DNA of 64,000 bases. Origin: Vibrio profundi. GTDB lineage: Bacteria > Pseudomonadota > Gammaproteobacteria > Enterobacterales > Vibrionaceae. Below the pieces are notes generated by a model. That model had not been told where the DNA came from, searched no databases, and saw only the letters and a list, made by a program, of their open reading frames with translations. The position numbers and the translations under genes were made by a program. The stretch is taken from the NCBI RefSeq assembly GCF_005281835.1, contig NZ_RZIS01000003.1, forward strand, positions 496,001-560,000. The letters run 5' to 3'. Positions within the stretch are counted from its first letter, which is position 1, and every line of letters starts with the position of its first letter. This document shows positions 43,870 through 53,285 of this stretch, one piece after another.

Positions 43870-46305
43870 TTGAAATCTACTAATGGACTAAATAAGCGAC
43901 TGCTTTCCTGGAGTATCGAAGAAATTCGTCATGGTCAGCTGTGGCCAGTTTCGATCGCGCTAACTTTAATTATCGCTTGTGTTTTCGCATTATCAGCACT
44001 GGCAGAGCGAATGGAGCAGGTGATCGTTAAACAGGGTAAAGACGCTTTAACCGCAGATAGCGTTTTTATATCCGCTAACCCGTTGCCGGACACATTACTG
44101 AATCTAACCAATCAATCTAACTTAGCGCGTTCGGAGTTAACACGTTTTCAAACGATGGCGTTCAGTGACAAAAGCATGCAGCTAATTACTGTAAAGGCGG
44201 TAGATGATGCTTATCCTCTTCTAGGCGATATGGAGCTGACCAACGACGTTGAAAGCGTTCACCAGGTATCTTCTGGTCAGCTTTGGTTAGACGAACGTAT
44301 CTTTTCTCAGTTGGAAGTGTCAATCGGTGACAATGTCACTATTGGAGACGCAGACTTTACCGTTTCAGGTCGTATTAGCCAAGAGCCAGGCTTGAGCTTC
44401 AACCCTTTCCAACAAATGCCATCGGTCTTAATTCATAAAAGCGACGTAGACAAAACCGGTGCCATTCAACTTGGTAGCCGCGTTCAGTTTAGGTTGTTTT
44501 TAGCGGGTAGTGACAGTGAAATCCAAACCATTAAAGACCAACTCGAATTAACACCGAGTGACCGCTGGCGTGATCAGGATTCAGCGAGCCGAACCAACGA
44601 AATGTTTGAGCGTACGACTCAATATTTATCACTGACTGTGGCTATCGTTGTGATCATGGCGGCAACAACACTTGTGCTTACTTGCCAGCATTATGTCGCT
44701 AGTCGTCGTAAAACCATTGCAATGCTTAAAAGCTTAGGCGCGAGCAAACGCTGGATAATTCGTTGGCTATCAGTACAAGTATTACTACTAGTAAGCATTG
44801 CGGCAGTGTTTGGTGTTGCGATTGGCATCGGTTTAGAGGTGTTGCTCCGTATACCTTTGGGCGAACTACTTCCTACGCCGTTACCTTCTTACGGTATACA
44901 GCCAGCGTTAATGTCGATTCTATCTAGTGTTTTAATCGGCATTCCGGCATTGGGTATCCCTCTTATAGGTTTAGTTCATACATCGGCCGCCAGTGTGATT
45001 CAAAGTGGCCACCAAAACCAAGAAAGTAAGGCGAAATACTTACTGCTCCTGGTACCGGTTATTCCAATGCTTTTAATGTACGGTGATAACCTACTGGTTT
45101 GGATTGTGATTGGAGGAATCGCATTACTGTTCGCCGTATTAGCCCTAGTCAGTATGCTTCTGCTTCGTGGTATCGCAAAACTACCAGTATCAACATCAAT
45201 GCGACTTGCGCTAAGCCGTATTAATCGCTCTCCATTTGCAACTGGTATTCAGTTTGGTGCGTTATCGCTGTCTTTGATGCTGCTTTCAATCATTTGGTTA
45301 GTTCGAACTGATCTACTGACCGACTGGCAACAGACTCTGCCGGAAAATGCACCGAACGCTTTCGCCTTAAATATTGCGACGTATGAAAAAGACTCGTACT
45401 TACAAACGCTCGATACAGAAAACATCGAACGCTCACAAGCTTACCCGATCATAAGAGGGCGCTTATCATCTATCAATGGCGTGGAAGCGAATGAATATGC
45501 CAAAGATACCAGCAACACAGATGCTTTAAGGAGAGAGATCAACTTTACCTGGGGAGAAACACTTCCTGACTATAACGACGTACTTGAAGGTACATGGCAG
45601 CCTCAAAATGGCGTATCGGTTGAAGAAGAAGTGGCAACAGAGTTAGGGATAAGAATCGGTGATGAGCTGACTTTTACAATTAACAGCCAAACTGTCACGG
45701 CAACGGTTAATACCATTCGCCACGTAGAATGGCGTGACATGAAGCCGAACTTTTATTTCATATTTAGCCCAGATGTATTGAGCAGTATTCCATCCACTTG
45801 GCTTGTAAGCTTTAGAGTTGATGATCAGCATAATCAGTTGCTCAATGATTTGTCGCGTAACCATCCGACTGTCAGCTTAATGGATATTCGTAAAATGGGC
45901 GACAAAATCCAGCAATTGCTACAGCAAATCGTATGGTCGATTACGGTATTAGCGGCGCTAGGCGTTGTGGCTGGTTTACTGCTCATTTTCACACTGTTAA
46001 GACTAAGCCTATCTCAGCGCCAGCAAGAAATCCGTTTGTACCGAACATTGGGTGCAAGTAAAAAGCGCATACTAAATACGATTTGGAGCGAATACGGACT
46101 GATGGCGATCGTTGCGGGTTGTATAGCAAGCTTAGGTGCCGAAATCAGTGTCGCGGGTGTTATGAACTTTGGTTTCGAACTAGGCTCGACACTGCATCCA
46201 ACACTGTGGATAGTGTTACCAATCCTAACTTTTGCGACTTTAGCGGCCGTTGTAAACAGCTTGCTGAAAAAGCTGTTAGTCCCTGTAAATAAAGACTTCG
46301 CGTAA
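43870..46305 (+). CDS. ybbP: MacB-type ABC permease (YbbP-like)
   Basis: An 811-residue permease of the FtsX/MacB superfamily. It begins at TTG 43870, with AAGGAG (43857-43862) 7 bp upstream, one base after the ybbA stop. The topology is one N-terminal helix, a periplasmic domain, two FtsX cores (TMs near residues 255-350 and 690-800) with four more helices between, the ten-helix layout of YbbP. FtsX-type stretches are KTIAMLKSLGASKRWI and IRLYRTLGASKKRIL. It forms a half-transporter with YbbA. An inverted DnaA-box hairpin follows the stop. Confidence 0.9.
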   Translation: MKSTNGLNKRLLSWSIEEIRHGQLWPVSIALTLIIACVFALSALAERMEQVIVKQGKDALTADSVFISANPLPDTLLNLTNQSNLARSELTRFQTMAFSDKSMQLITVKAVDDAYPLLGDMELTNDVESVHQVSSGQLWLDERIFSQLEVSIGDNVTIGDADFTVSGRISQEPGLSFNPFQQMPSVLIHKSDVDKTGAIQLGSRVQFRLFLAGSDSEIQTIKDQLELTPSDRWRDQDSASRTNEMFERTTQYLSLTVAIVVIMAATTLVLTCQHYVASRRKTIAMLKSLGASKRWIIRWLSVQVLLLVSIAAVFGVAIGIGLEVLLRIPLGELLPTPLPSYGIQPALMSILSSVLIGIPALGIPLIGLVHTSAASVIQSGHQNQESKAKYLLLLVPVIPMLLMYGDNLLVWIVIGGIALLFAVLALVSMLLLRGIAKLPVSTSMRLALSRINRSPFATGIQFGALSLSLMLLSIIWLVRTDLLTDWQQTLPENAPNAFALNIATYEKDSYLQTLDTENIERSQAYPIIRGRLSSINGVEANEYAKDTSNTDALRREINFTWGETLPDYNDVLEGTWQPQNGVSVEEEVATELGIRIGDELTFTINSQTVTATVNTIRHVEWRDMKPNFYFIFSPDVLSSIPSTWLVSFRVDDQHNQLLNDLSRNHPTVSLMDIRKMGDKIQQLLQQIVWSITVLAALGVVAGLLLIFTLLRLSLSQRQQEIRLYRTLGASKKRILNTIWSEYGLMAIVAGCIASLGAEISVAGVMNFGFELGSTLHPTLWIVLPILTFATLAAVVNSLLKKLLVPVNKDFA

Positions 46306-46318
46306 CCTATAACAAACG

Positions 46319-46353
46319 TTATCAACAGTTATCCACAAAAACGGTGGATAACT
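46319..46353. repeat. Cluster of DnaA-box sequences forming a perfect hairpin
   Basis: TTATCCACA (46329-46337) is a perfect DnaA box. TTATCAACA (46319-46327) and, on the other strand, TTATCCACC (46343-46351) differ at one position each. AGTTATCCAC (46327-46336) and GTGGATAACT (46344-46353) make a perfect 10-bp inverted repeat. It lies 14 bp after ybbP; there is no T run, so it is not a typical terminator. Confidence 0.6.
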
Positions 46354-46600
46354 TTAGGGATAACTCATTAGTGAAATAAGGGGAGTTCCTCGCCAGGCTT
46401 TATTCGGCGTAACTTTGAACAAACTGGCGATGGTTTTCCCACTTTCAAAATTAAAATAGGCGTATTGAGTCAAGAAAAAAAATGAATTTTTTTTATCTGG
46501 TCTTAGCAGTAATAATCTAAGACCTTGAAAAAAATGTGATTTAAATCGTTGTGATTCAACAGTAGAATACTCACAGCTAAAGTTACTTCCATAGAAAGCA

Positions 46601-48067
46601 ATGACAACTAAACAAACGGATAAAATTCAACCATCTATCGCAATTATCGGTGGAGGAATAGCCGGTTCAACCGCAGCCATTCACTTTAGTGAGCTCGGTT
46701 ACCAAGTTACGCTCCTGGAAAAGGGGCCAAGTTTGGTTAATGGGCCACCAATTTGTCATTTACATGCTGGCGGTAACCTGTATCGTGATATTTCTGAGCA
46801 ACAATGTTTAGAGCTTCTAAGGCAGTCAATCGATACTGTTCGTTTGTTCCCTCACTCATTGAATATCCGCCCAACTATCATTGCGGTTCCTCATTCAGAT
46901 AGTGGTTCTCCACAGGAACTATTACCTAGACTGAAAATCATTACTGACGCATACCGACATTTGATCGCTCAAGATGCAAGAAACCAAGTTTTGGGTTCAC
47001 CTGAAGAGTATTACAAACTGTACGATAAACTGGATTTGCTTAACTTAGCGACTAGATCACAGCCTAAGCAGCCTAAAACGCTTGATGATTGGTGTATTCC
47101 TTTTGCAAAGCATACAGACTTAGAAACACTCAAATATCCTGTTGTCATGGTTCAAGAATACGGACTGAGCGTATTTCGTCTGTCTGCTACCGCTCAACTC
47201 GCTTTAGAACAGTTACCTAATTGCCAAGTCTTAACGCACTCGAAATTGATATCGGTAAGCCAAGAGCGAGGGCAATGGCAACTCCAATACCGTAACCAAC
47301 AGAATCAACTTGAAGAGCTCACGTGTGACTATTTAATTAATGCCAGCGGCTTCGAAACGGGCATTGTCGACGACATCGTAGGGTCACAGCAGCAGCGCTT
47401 AGTTGAATTTAAGGCTGCGTATGTCACCCAGTGGCCAGAAAACAATGACGAATGGCCTGAAGTCATCTTTCACGGTCCACGTGGCACACCACAGGGCATG
47501 GCACAATTGACTCCTTACGCAGATGGCTATTTCCAATTGCACGGTATGACCGAAGGCATCACGTTGTTTGAAGATGGCTTGGTTGCATCTTGTGATGTGT
47601 CGTCACAACCTAAACTACCTCAACGCTTAATAAAAAAGATCGTATCTGGCTGGACGACTGAACAGTTAGAGGAAAGAACTAATGCCGCTATTCAGCATAT
47701 GGCTCAATTTGTTCCTCAATTTGAAATGGCGAAAGTAGGGGGGAAACCACTCTTTGGAGCGCAACAAATCCCCGGTTCTGATCCTAGCTTAAGAGCCGCC
47801 GATGTTTCCTTTTGCGGCGAACGATACGCTAGAATCGAAATGGTTAAGGCTTCGTCCGCATTAGAAGCGGCCAGTAAGATAAGACATCAATGGTTCGAGA
47901 TGCCAGAAAAGCCCTCAGAGTATGACCTTGATGATATTGAAGTAACACATTCAGTGACAATGTCACTTGAATTATCCGAAGTCGAAGATCTCGCTATATC
48001 ACTTACCGATGATAGAGGTTACCCGAACGCACTGGCTAAGGTTTCTGGTCAACCTCACTCTTTATAG
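46601..48067 (+). CDS. FAD-dependent oxidoreductase, unassigned
   Basis: A 488-residue flavoprotein. The N-terminal dinucleotide motif is IAIIGGGIAGSTAAIHFSE, ending in Glu (LLEKG) for the ribose. GPPICHLHAGGNLYRDIS and CDYLINASGFETGIVDD (second FAD contact) follow, and a DAO-like substrate domain covers about residues 150-420. The C-terminal 60 residues are acidic. I cannot name the substrate. The upstream 295 bp contain the DnaA-box hairpin and a partial CRP-like TGTGA-N6-TC (46535-46547). A symmetric terminator follows and separates it from pxpC. Confidence 0.82.
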   Translation: MTTKQTDKIQPSIAIIGGGIAGSTAAIHFSELGYQVTLLEKGPSLVNGPPICHLHAGGNLYRDISEQQCLELLRQSIDTVRLFPHSLNIRPTIIAVPHSDSGSPQELLPRLKIITDAYRHLIAQDARNQVLGSPEEYYKLYDKLDLLNLATRSQPKQPKTLDDWCIPFAKHTDLETLKYPVVMVQEYGLSVFRLSATAQLALEQLPNCQVLTHSKLISVSQERGQWQLQYRNQQNQLEELTCDYLINASGFETGIVDDIVGSQQQRLVEFKAAYVTQWPENNDEWPEVIFHGPRGTPQGMAQLTPYADGYFQLHGMTEGITLFEDGLVASCDVSSQPKLPQRLIKKIVSGWTTEQLEERTNAAIQHMAQFVPQFEMAKVGGKPLFGAQQIPGSDPSLRAADVSFCGERYARIEMVKASSALEAASKIRHQWFEMPEKPSEYDLDDIEVTHSVTMSLELSEVEDLAISLTDDRGYPNALAKVSGQPHSL

Positions 48068-48078
48068 CTCATAAATTA

Positions 48079-48110
48079 AAAAGCGAATTACTGCTAAGTA
48101 ATTCGCTTTT
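48079..48110. terminator. Bidirectional terminator between oxidoreductase and pxpC
   Basis: Perfect 13-bp stem AAAAGCGAATTAC / GTAATTCGCTTTT with a 6-base loop, A run on the left and T run on the right. Confidence 0.9.
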
Positions 48111-48138
48111 CCCGTTTAGATAAACGAAACCACTAGGC

Positions 48139-49083
48139 CTAATAGCCGAAGAAGTTTGCCCACTGACACCACACATCTTGAAGACCTTGCCGATCACCTT
48201 TAACAAATCGAACCTTTTGGCCTGGTTTTGCTTGGGCTAATCTAGGTAAATCAATCCTAGCCACGCACCCCAGTTTTGGATAGCCGCCTATTGTTTGTCT
48301 GTCATTAAGCAAAATGATCGGCTGACCATCATCAGGAATTTGAATGGCTCCTAGGGCGATGCCTTCGGATAACATACTCTTCGAAGGTGGGGTGATTGAA
48401 GGCCCATTCAAGCGATAACCCATTCGATTCGCATGCTGATCAACGTTAAATTCAGAACCGTAAAACTGGGATTTATCGTCAGTTGAAAACTCCCCACATT
48501 GGTAAGACTCGATGACTCTTAATTTTAAAGGGAGGTTATAATCGGGTTTAAAGCGAAACGTCAGCCTGAGAGGTTTATGCGTTGCACCGATTGAATGTGC
48601 GTTAAATAATAGCTTTTGATCACTGGTTAGTGAACTGCCTTGGTTCGCACCACCTAACTCATCACGAACCACAGTCGAAGCGCTGCCTAGCGTTAGCGGT
48701 ACATTAAAACCACCTTTTACTGCTAAATAAGCTCTTAAGCCATTCTTGGGTAACCCGAATGTCAAAATCTGATGCTTTTGGGCCGAAAAGGTACTCCAAT
48801 TCGCAATTGGCACATCATCAAGTTTTGCGCCAAGATCTCCACCACAAATTGCCAGTTCGCACTGGTGGTCAATTCGTATCGCAACTTGACCTAAGGTAAT
48901 TTCGATGACTGACTGATTAACGGAATTACCCAATAGATGATTTGCCCAGCTATAGGCGTAGTCATCGACTGGGCCGCCTTGTGTTATCCCTAAATGACTC
49001 AGTCCAAAACGTCCAAAGTCTTGAATTAAACTAAGTTGACCTGGCTTGATAACAGTGAGGCTGACATTGTTTGGATGAGTCAT
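48139..49083 (-). CDS. pxpC: 5-oxoprolinase subunit C (biotin-dependent carboxyltransferase family)
   Basis: A 314-residue subunit of the ATP-dependent 5-oxoprolinase, which opens 5-oxoproline (pyroglutamate) to glutamate. Family blocks are GQLSLIQDFGRFGLSHLGITQGGPVDDYA, ELAICGGDLGA, NGLRAYLAVKGGF, LGSASTVVRDELGG, NRMGYRLNGP and LSEGIALGAIQIPDDGQPIILLNDRQTIGGYPK (parts quoted). It overlaps pxpB by four bases (ATGA on the minus strand). It is the last gene of pxpABC. Confidence 0.93.
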   Translation of the reverse strand: MTHPNNVSLTVIKPGQLSLIQDFGRFGLSHLGITQGGPVDDYAYSWANHLLGNSVNQSVIEITLGQVAIRIDHQCELAICGGDLGAKLDDVPIANWSTFSAQKHQILTFGLPKNGLRAYLAVKGGFNVPLTLGSASTVVRDELGGANQGSSLTSDQKLLFNAHSIGATHKPLRLTFRFKPDYNLPLKLRVIESYQCGEFSTDDKSQFYGSEFNVDQHANRMGYRLNGPSITPPSKSMLSEGIALGAIQIPDDGQPIILLNDRQTIGGYPKLGCVARIDLPRLAQAKPGQKVRFVKGDRQGLQDVWCQWANFFGY

Positions 49084-49793
49084 AACTCTTCGCCTCCCAA
49101 CGCCAAATATGTGGGGTAATCTATCGCTTCAAACTTAACTGAATCTCCAATGGAGAAAACAGAGATCGAATCTGCTGAATGCTGGTTGGCTCTAGTCAAA
49201 TCAAAAAGCGGAATAGGGCAATTACCTATGATATTCCAACCTGCAGGAGACTGTGATGGGTAAACTGCTGTTTTTGAATCTGCTATGCCTATACTGCCTT
49301 TTGGCACGGAAAGCCTTGGTGTGGTGAGTCGAGGCATTGAAATCTTGTCACTTACATCGGATAAAAAAGCAAAGCCAGGTGAAAAGCCAATTGCACTCAC
49401 GCTGTAAGTTTGAGACGTGTGGATTTCAATCAGCTCATCTAGATTTATACCCTTAGTTTCAAAACGACTAAAATCAAGCGCAGTCTCGCGTGAGTAATAT
49501 GCGGGTAACGTTGTTGTTTTTACTGAGTGCGATTGAGAGTTAAATGAAAATTCATGGGAAAGCTGACGTAGTTGAGATACAAAACTGCTTTCGTTAATTC
49601 TATATGGCAGGTAATCGACCAAAATAGAATTATAAGAAGGTGTGACATTCATTATCATCGCGCCAAATCGCTTACGAATATCCGTTGCTAACGCCCCGAT
49701 CAGCATAGAATTCTCTGCGTTAACTTCGGCTAAAAACCGTAAAAGAATACTGCATTCCGCTATTGGTTCAATTGAGAATCTTTCTTTATTCAT
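49080..49793 (-). CDS. pxpB: 5-oxoprolinase subunit B
   Basis: A 237-residue subunit of the KipI/PxpB family, partner of PxpC in the kinase-like half of 5-oxoprolinase. Signature stretches are GFSPGFAFLSDV, MPRLTTPRLSVPKGSIGIA and the closing PAGWNIIGNCPIPLFD. A GGAG 6 bp before the ATG and the 37-bp distance to pxpA support one transcript in the order A-B-C. B. subtilis KipI, a histidine-kinase inhibitor, is a relative, but the context here makes the enzyme role far more likely. Confidence 0.93.
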   Translation of the reverse strand: MNKERFSIEPIAECSILLRFLAEVNAENSMLIGALATDIRKRFGAMIMNVTPSYNSILVDYLPYRINESSFVSQLRQLSHEFSFNSQSHSVKTTTLPAYYSRETALDFSRFETKGINLDELIEIHTSQTYSVSAIGFSPGFAFLSDVSDKISMPRLTTPRLSVPKGSIGIADSKTAVYPSQSPAGWNIIGNCPIPLFDLTRANQHSADSISVFSIGDSVKFEAIDYPTYLALGGEEL

Positions 49794-49830
49794 CGCGACT
49801 CCATTCGCCTTTTATTATTTAAGCAGATCA

Positions 49831-50574
49831 CTAACTGTTATTAAGGGTTTGGCTGATCTTTTGGATCAACGCGATAGATTGTGGATTATCACCGTGAACA
49901 CAAACCGTATCGGCTTCAATTTTTAATATAGTCCCGTCGATAGCAGTCACGCTTCCAAAGTTCGCTAGTTGCATCACTTGATTGTATATATCGTCTGCGT
50001 GGGTAAGAACCGAATTATCAAGATTTCTCGGAGCAAGTTTACCATTGCTTAAATAGGCTCTATCTGCAAACGCTTCAAATAACAGCGGGACATCGTAGTC
50101 ATCAGCGATATCAAGATATTCTTGATTATCATTAGTCGCTAGGATCATCAGTGGAACATTAAACATGGCAACAGATTCGATGATCGCACGATAAATATTA
50201 ATATCCGCCATCATGTCATTATATAAAGCTCCGTGGGGCTTAACGAAATCGACATAGGCGTTCTGATGGCGAGCCATTGCTTGCAACGCGCCAACTTGAT
50301 AGGTCACCAACTCAGATATTTGTTGGGGAATATGCGGGATAGAGCGACGCCCAAAACCTTGCAAGTCTAGATAACCAGGGTGGGCACCGATTTTCGTATT
50401 GTAGTGCTTAGCCAATTGAATGGTTTTTGCCATAACGTGGGGGTCAGACGCGTGAAAACCACATGCTATATTGGCCATATCCACCCAGGGCATGACAAGC
50501 TCGTCTTCGCCCATCTTCCATTTACCAAAACTTTCACCCATGTCGCAGTTAAGCTGAATTCTTGTGCTCGTCAC
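49831..50574 (-). CDS. pxpA: 5-oxoprolinase subunit A (LamB/YcsF family)
   Basis: A 247-residue protein of the LamB/YcsF family, the hydrolytic subunit. It shows LNCDMGESFGKWKMGED, ANIACGFHASDPHVM, IGAHPGYLDLQGFGRR, FVKPHGALYNDM and CVHGDNPQSIAL, all canonical. The start is GTG 50574, with GGA about 11 bp upstream. It heads the pxpABC operon, divergent from the TonB receptor operon across 166 bp. The operon salvages pyroglutamate from glutamine or glutathione breakdown. Confidence 0.95.
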   Translation of the reverse strand: MTSTRIQLNCDMGESFGKWKMGEDELVMPWVDMANIACGFHASDPHVMAKTIQLAKHYNTKIGAHPGYLDLQGFGRRSIPHIPQQISELVTYQVGALQAMARHQNAYVDFVKPHGALYNDMMADINIYRAIIESVAMFNVPLMILATNDNQEYLDIADDYDVPLLFEAFADRAYLSNGKLAPRNLDNSVLTHADDIYNQVMQLANFGSVTAIDGTILKIEADTVCVHGDNPQSIALIQKISQTLNNS

Positions 50575-50740
50575 TTGCTATTTTTCCGTTAGCTTCTGTA
50601 AATTAAGACATTCTTATAAATATTAGTAATAAACAGTGATCGTTGTCTCTATTTAACTCATAAAAAATTAAAGGAATGCCATTTTGTTTATACTAGGCCG
50701 TTGATTAAATGGTCAATATCTCTGGCAAACTGAATACTTC

Positions 50741-52780
50741 ATGAAACTACCTCCACTGTTAGTCGCGATGACTTGTTGCTCTTCAGCCTCACTCCAAGCC
50801 CATGACGCGACTGTAGATCTATTAATGTCGATGAGTTTGGAAGAACTTTCAATGCTCGATATTGAGATGAATACCGCGACAAAAACGACACAAAAACTGA
50901 CCGATATTCCTTCCTCTGTTTATGTACTTTCCAATGAACGAATTCAACGTAGTGGCGTAAGAACGCTAGCTGAAGCGCTCATGCTCGTACCTGGGTTAAA
51001 AGTCACTAAGTTTAGTGAAACTGAATGGTTTGTTTCTACACGTGGTTTTCATGACGGTTTGTACAACAAAATGCTAGTAATGATGGATGGGCGCAGTTTG
51101 TTTAGCCCCGTGTACGGTGGTACCTATTGGACTAACGTCGACTACATCTTAGCGGACATAGAACGAATTGAGGTACTGAAAGGCCCTGGAGGAGCGATTT
51201 GGGGTGGTAATACTGTAAATGGTGTCATCAACATTATTACCAAGTCAGCTAAAGATACTCAAGGCACATACGTATCTGGCCTTACATCCGGCTCGGATAA
51301 CTTTGAATTGAGCGTTCGTCACGGTGTTCATTTAAACGAAGATATATACGGCCGTGCTTACTATAAGCACAAGCAAGAACCAAGGTTCAACAATAGTGGC
51401 TCTACAGTATGGAGCAATGAATCCGCTGGGGTAGTCATTGAAAATGAACAACATAACTGGGTACTAAGGTTTGGTGGATTACGTACCTCTTACCACCAAG
51501 ATTGGGGAACATTTGTCTATGATACGAACGGTGTCGCTACAGATTATGTGGAAGATAATTTTGATATAGAAAGCCAATCTACTTATGTACAGTTTAATAG
51601 CCGTCTTGATATTGATGAAAATACAACACTTGCATACTCCTTTTGGGCCGAGAATGCTGAAGATAACGCACCAGACGCTCCAGGAAATTACACCACCGTA
51701 GATTTAGACTCTACCGTTAATCATCGAATAAACGATAAACATCAACTTGTAGTCGGTGGTGGTATTCGATACATGGCACTTGATTTCAGTTCAAGCCAAA
51801 TGAACGATATCGATTTACATCAAATGGAGTGGTATCGCCGTGCTTACGATATAAAAGAAGCCAATGATGTCATTGTTAACACTTATGTACAATCTCAGTA
51901 CCAGTGGACCGAACAATTCAGCACAACACTTGGTGTAAAAGTTGAATATTTCGAACAGAATTCTTCGCTGGAACTATCACCTCAAGCGAGAGCAATGTAT
52001 CAATTAGATGATCACCACTCATTTTGGACTGGTGTAAGTCGGTCTGTTGTATCACCTTCATACATGGACAGTAATTCGACATATTTTTCGACACATTACA
52101 GTGATGATTGGGGATATTTCTATACTACAACTTTAGGTTCCGATTCATTAGGCAATGAAAGTGTAATAACAGGAGAAGTGGGCTATCGCTTGGCTTCGGG
52201 AATAGGGTATGAGCTAGACGCAACAGTATTCATTAGTAAGTACTATAATGCTCGCTCCATTGAAGGCGGAGCCTATTCAAGTGAATCTCCTTATATGTGG
52301 GAATCGACCATCGATGATAATTACTCAGTAAAAACACAGGGGGTTGAAGTTGGAAGCCATTACCTGATATCAGAAACCATTACTGGCTATCTTTCATACG
52401 CTTACCTTGAATCAGAAGGCACCCAAGAAGAAAACCCGAATAATTTAAGCTCCGATAGCCAACTGTATGGCATTGACCAAGAACATGTTGGTACGATTCA
52501 ACTTATGTGGAACGTAACAGATTCAATTCAGCTCGATATACTAGGCAAATACCATAACGTTACCTATTCAGATATGGCTTCCTATGAAGCGGTTTATGGC
52601 GACATCGATCCTAACCTTGCGTTTGATGCTCGCGTTGCTTGGAAAAAGAATGAATCCGCGCCGTTATTTGAAATGATAGTAGAGAACATAGGTCAACATG
52701 ATGGTAACCAAACCGATTGGTCCACCAGCAAAAGTTCGAATGAAGAATCTGTTTATGTAAGGGTTTCGCATGAGTTTTAA
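50741..52780 (+). CDS. TonB-dependent receptor of the YfiR/cyclase-linked type
   Basis: A 679-residue outer-membrane receptor. A signal peptide (LPPLLVAMTCCSSASLQA) is followed by an N-terminal segment (LMSMSLEELSMLDIEMNT, about residues 27-45), then the plug (IPSSVYVLSNERIQRSGVRT, EVLKGPGGAIWGGNTVNGVI) and a 22-strand-type barrel ending VYVRVSHEF. The SLEEL-LDIE segment is typical of receptors found next to YfiR and signalling proteins. It overlaps the next gene by 11 bases, so the receptor is made together with a periplasmic YfiR-like protein and a diguanylate cyclase. The ligand is unknown; no iron-box was seen in its short upstream region. Confidence 0.9.
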   Translation: MKLPPLLVAMTCCSSASLQAHDATVDLLMSMSLEELSMLDIEMNTATKTTQKLTDIPSSVYVLSNERIQRSGVRTLAEALMLVPGLKVTKFSETEWFVSTRGFHDGLYNKMLVMMDGRSLFSPVYGGTYWTNVDYILADIERIEVLKGPGGAIWGGNTVNGVINIITKSAKDTQGTYVSGLTSGSDNFELSVRHGVHLNEDIYGRAYYKHKQEPRFNNSGSTVWSNESAGVVIENEQHNWVLRFGGLRTSYHQDWGTFVYDTNGVATDYVEDNFDIESQSTYVQFNSRLDIDENTTLAYSFWAENAEDNAPDAPGNYTTVDLDSTVNHRINDKHQLVVGGGIRYMALDFSSSQMNDIDLHQMEWYRRAYDIKEANDVIVNTYVQSQYQWTEQFSTTLGVKVEYFEQNSSLELSPQARAMYQLDDHHSFWTGVSRSVVSPSYMDSNSTYFSTHYSDDWGYFYTTTLGSDSLGNESVITGEVGYRLASGIGYELDATVFISKYYNARSIEGGAYSSESPYMWESTIDDNYSVKTQGVEVGSHYLISETITGYLSYAYLESEGTQEENPNNLSSDSQLYGIDQEHVGTIQLMWNVTDSIQLDILGKYHNVTYSDMASYEAVYGDIDPNLAFDARVAWKKNESAPLFEMIVENIGQHDGNQTDWSTSKSSNEESVYVRVSHEF

Positions 52781-53285
52781 GTCTAGCTCTCGCTGGGTCA
52801 CTGCGATCTTTTCTGCCTTACTACTGTTTTCTCCGAACGTCGCTGGGGCGAACTTTAAACCTTTCCAAATTAAAGCGGTGTATATCTTCAGAATCGCAAA
52901 TTTCGTACGTTGGGATAATGAAGACACTAAGCAAACTCTTACTTTCTGCGTAGAAGGTGCGCCAAAAATTAAGAAAGTACTTGGGTCAATTATTGAAGGA
53001 AAAACGATTCGAAGCATGCCACTTCAACTGGGCCAATTAAAGATATCTAAGAGCTGTGATATCGTTTTTATCGCACAAAAAGACGCTAAAGATATGATGA
53101 CAGGAGACACTCTTCATCGGTTAACGATTAGCGATAAAAAAGAGTTTTCAAAATATGGTGGTGTTATTGAACTTCAAACTGTCTCTAATAAAATAAAACC
53201 AAAAATTAATTTAGAAAACGCACACTTAGGTAATTATACTATCGGCTCTAATTTGTTACGCATCGCTGTCGTGGAGGGTTACTAA
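52770..53285 (+). CDS. YfiR-family (DUF4154) periplasmic protein
   Basis: A 171-residue exported protein: signal peptide VTAIFSALLLFSPNVAGA, then the DUF4154/YfiR core FQIKAVYIFRIANFVRWDN, LTFCVEGAPKIKKVL, CDIVFIAQKDA and the final NYTIGSNLLRIAVV. In Pseudomonas and E. coli, YfiR binds the periplasmic part of the cyclase YfiN and holds it inactive. Cys48-range and Cys96-range residues (TFCVEG, KSCDIV) could form a redox-sensitive disulphide, as in YfiR. It overlaps the receptor by 11 bases and the cyclase by one, so the three are strictly linked. Confidence 0.88.
   Translation: MSFKSSSRWVTAIFSALLLFSPNVAGANFKPFQIKAVYIFRIANFVRWDNEDTKQTLTFCVEGAPKIKKVLGSIIEGKTIRSMPLQLGQLKISKSCDIVFIAQKDAKDMMTGDTLHRLTISDKKEFSKYGGVIELQTVSNKIKPKINLENAHLGNYTIGSNLLRIAVVEGY

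Noticed and set aside
46535..46550. CRP site before the FAD oxidoreductase
   Set aside because: Only the left half (TGTGA) and two bases of the right half match; too weak to list as a feature.
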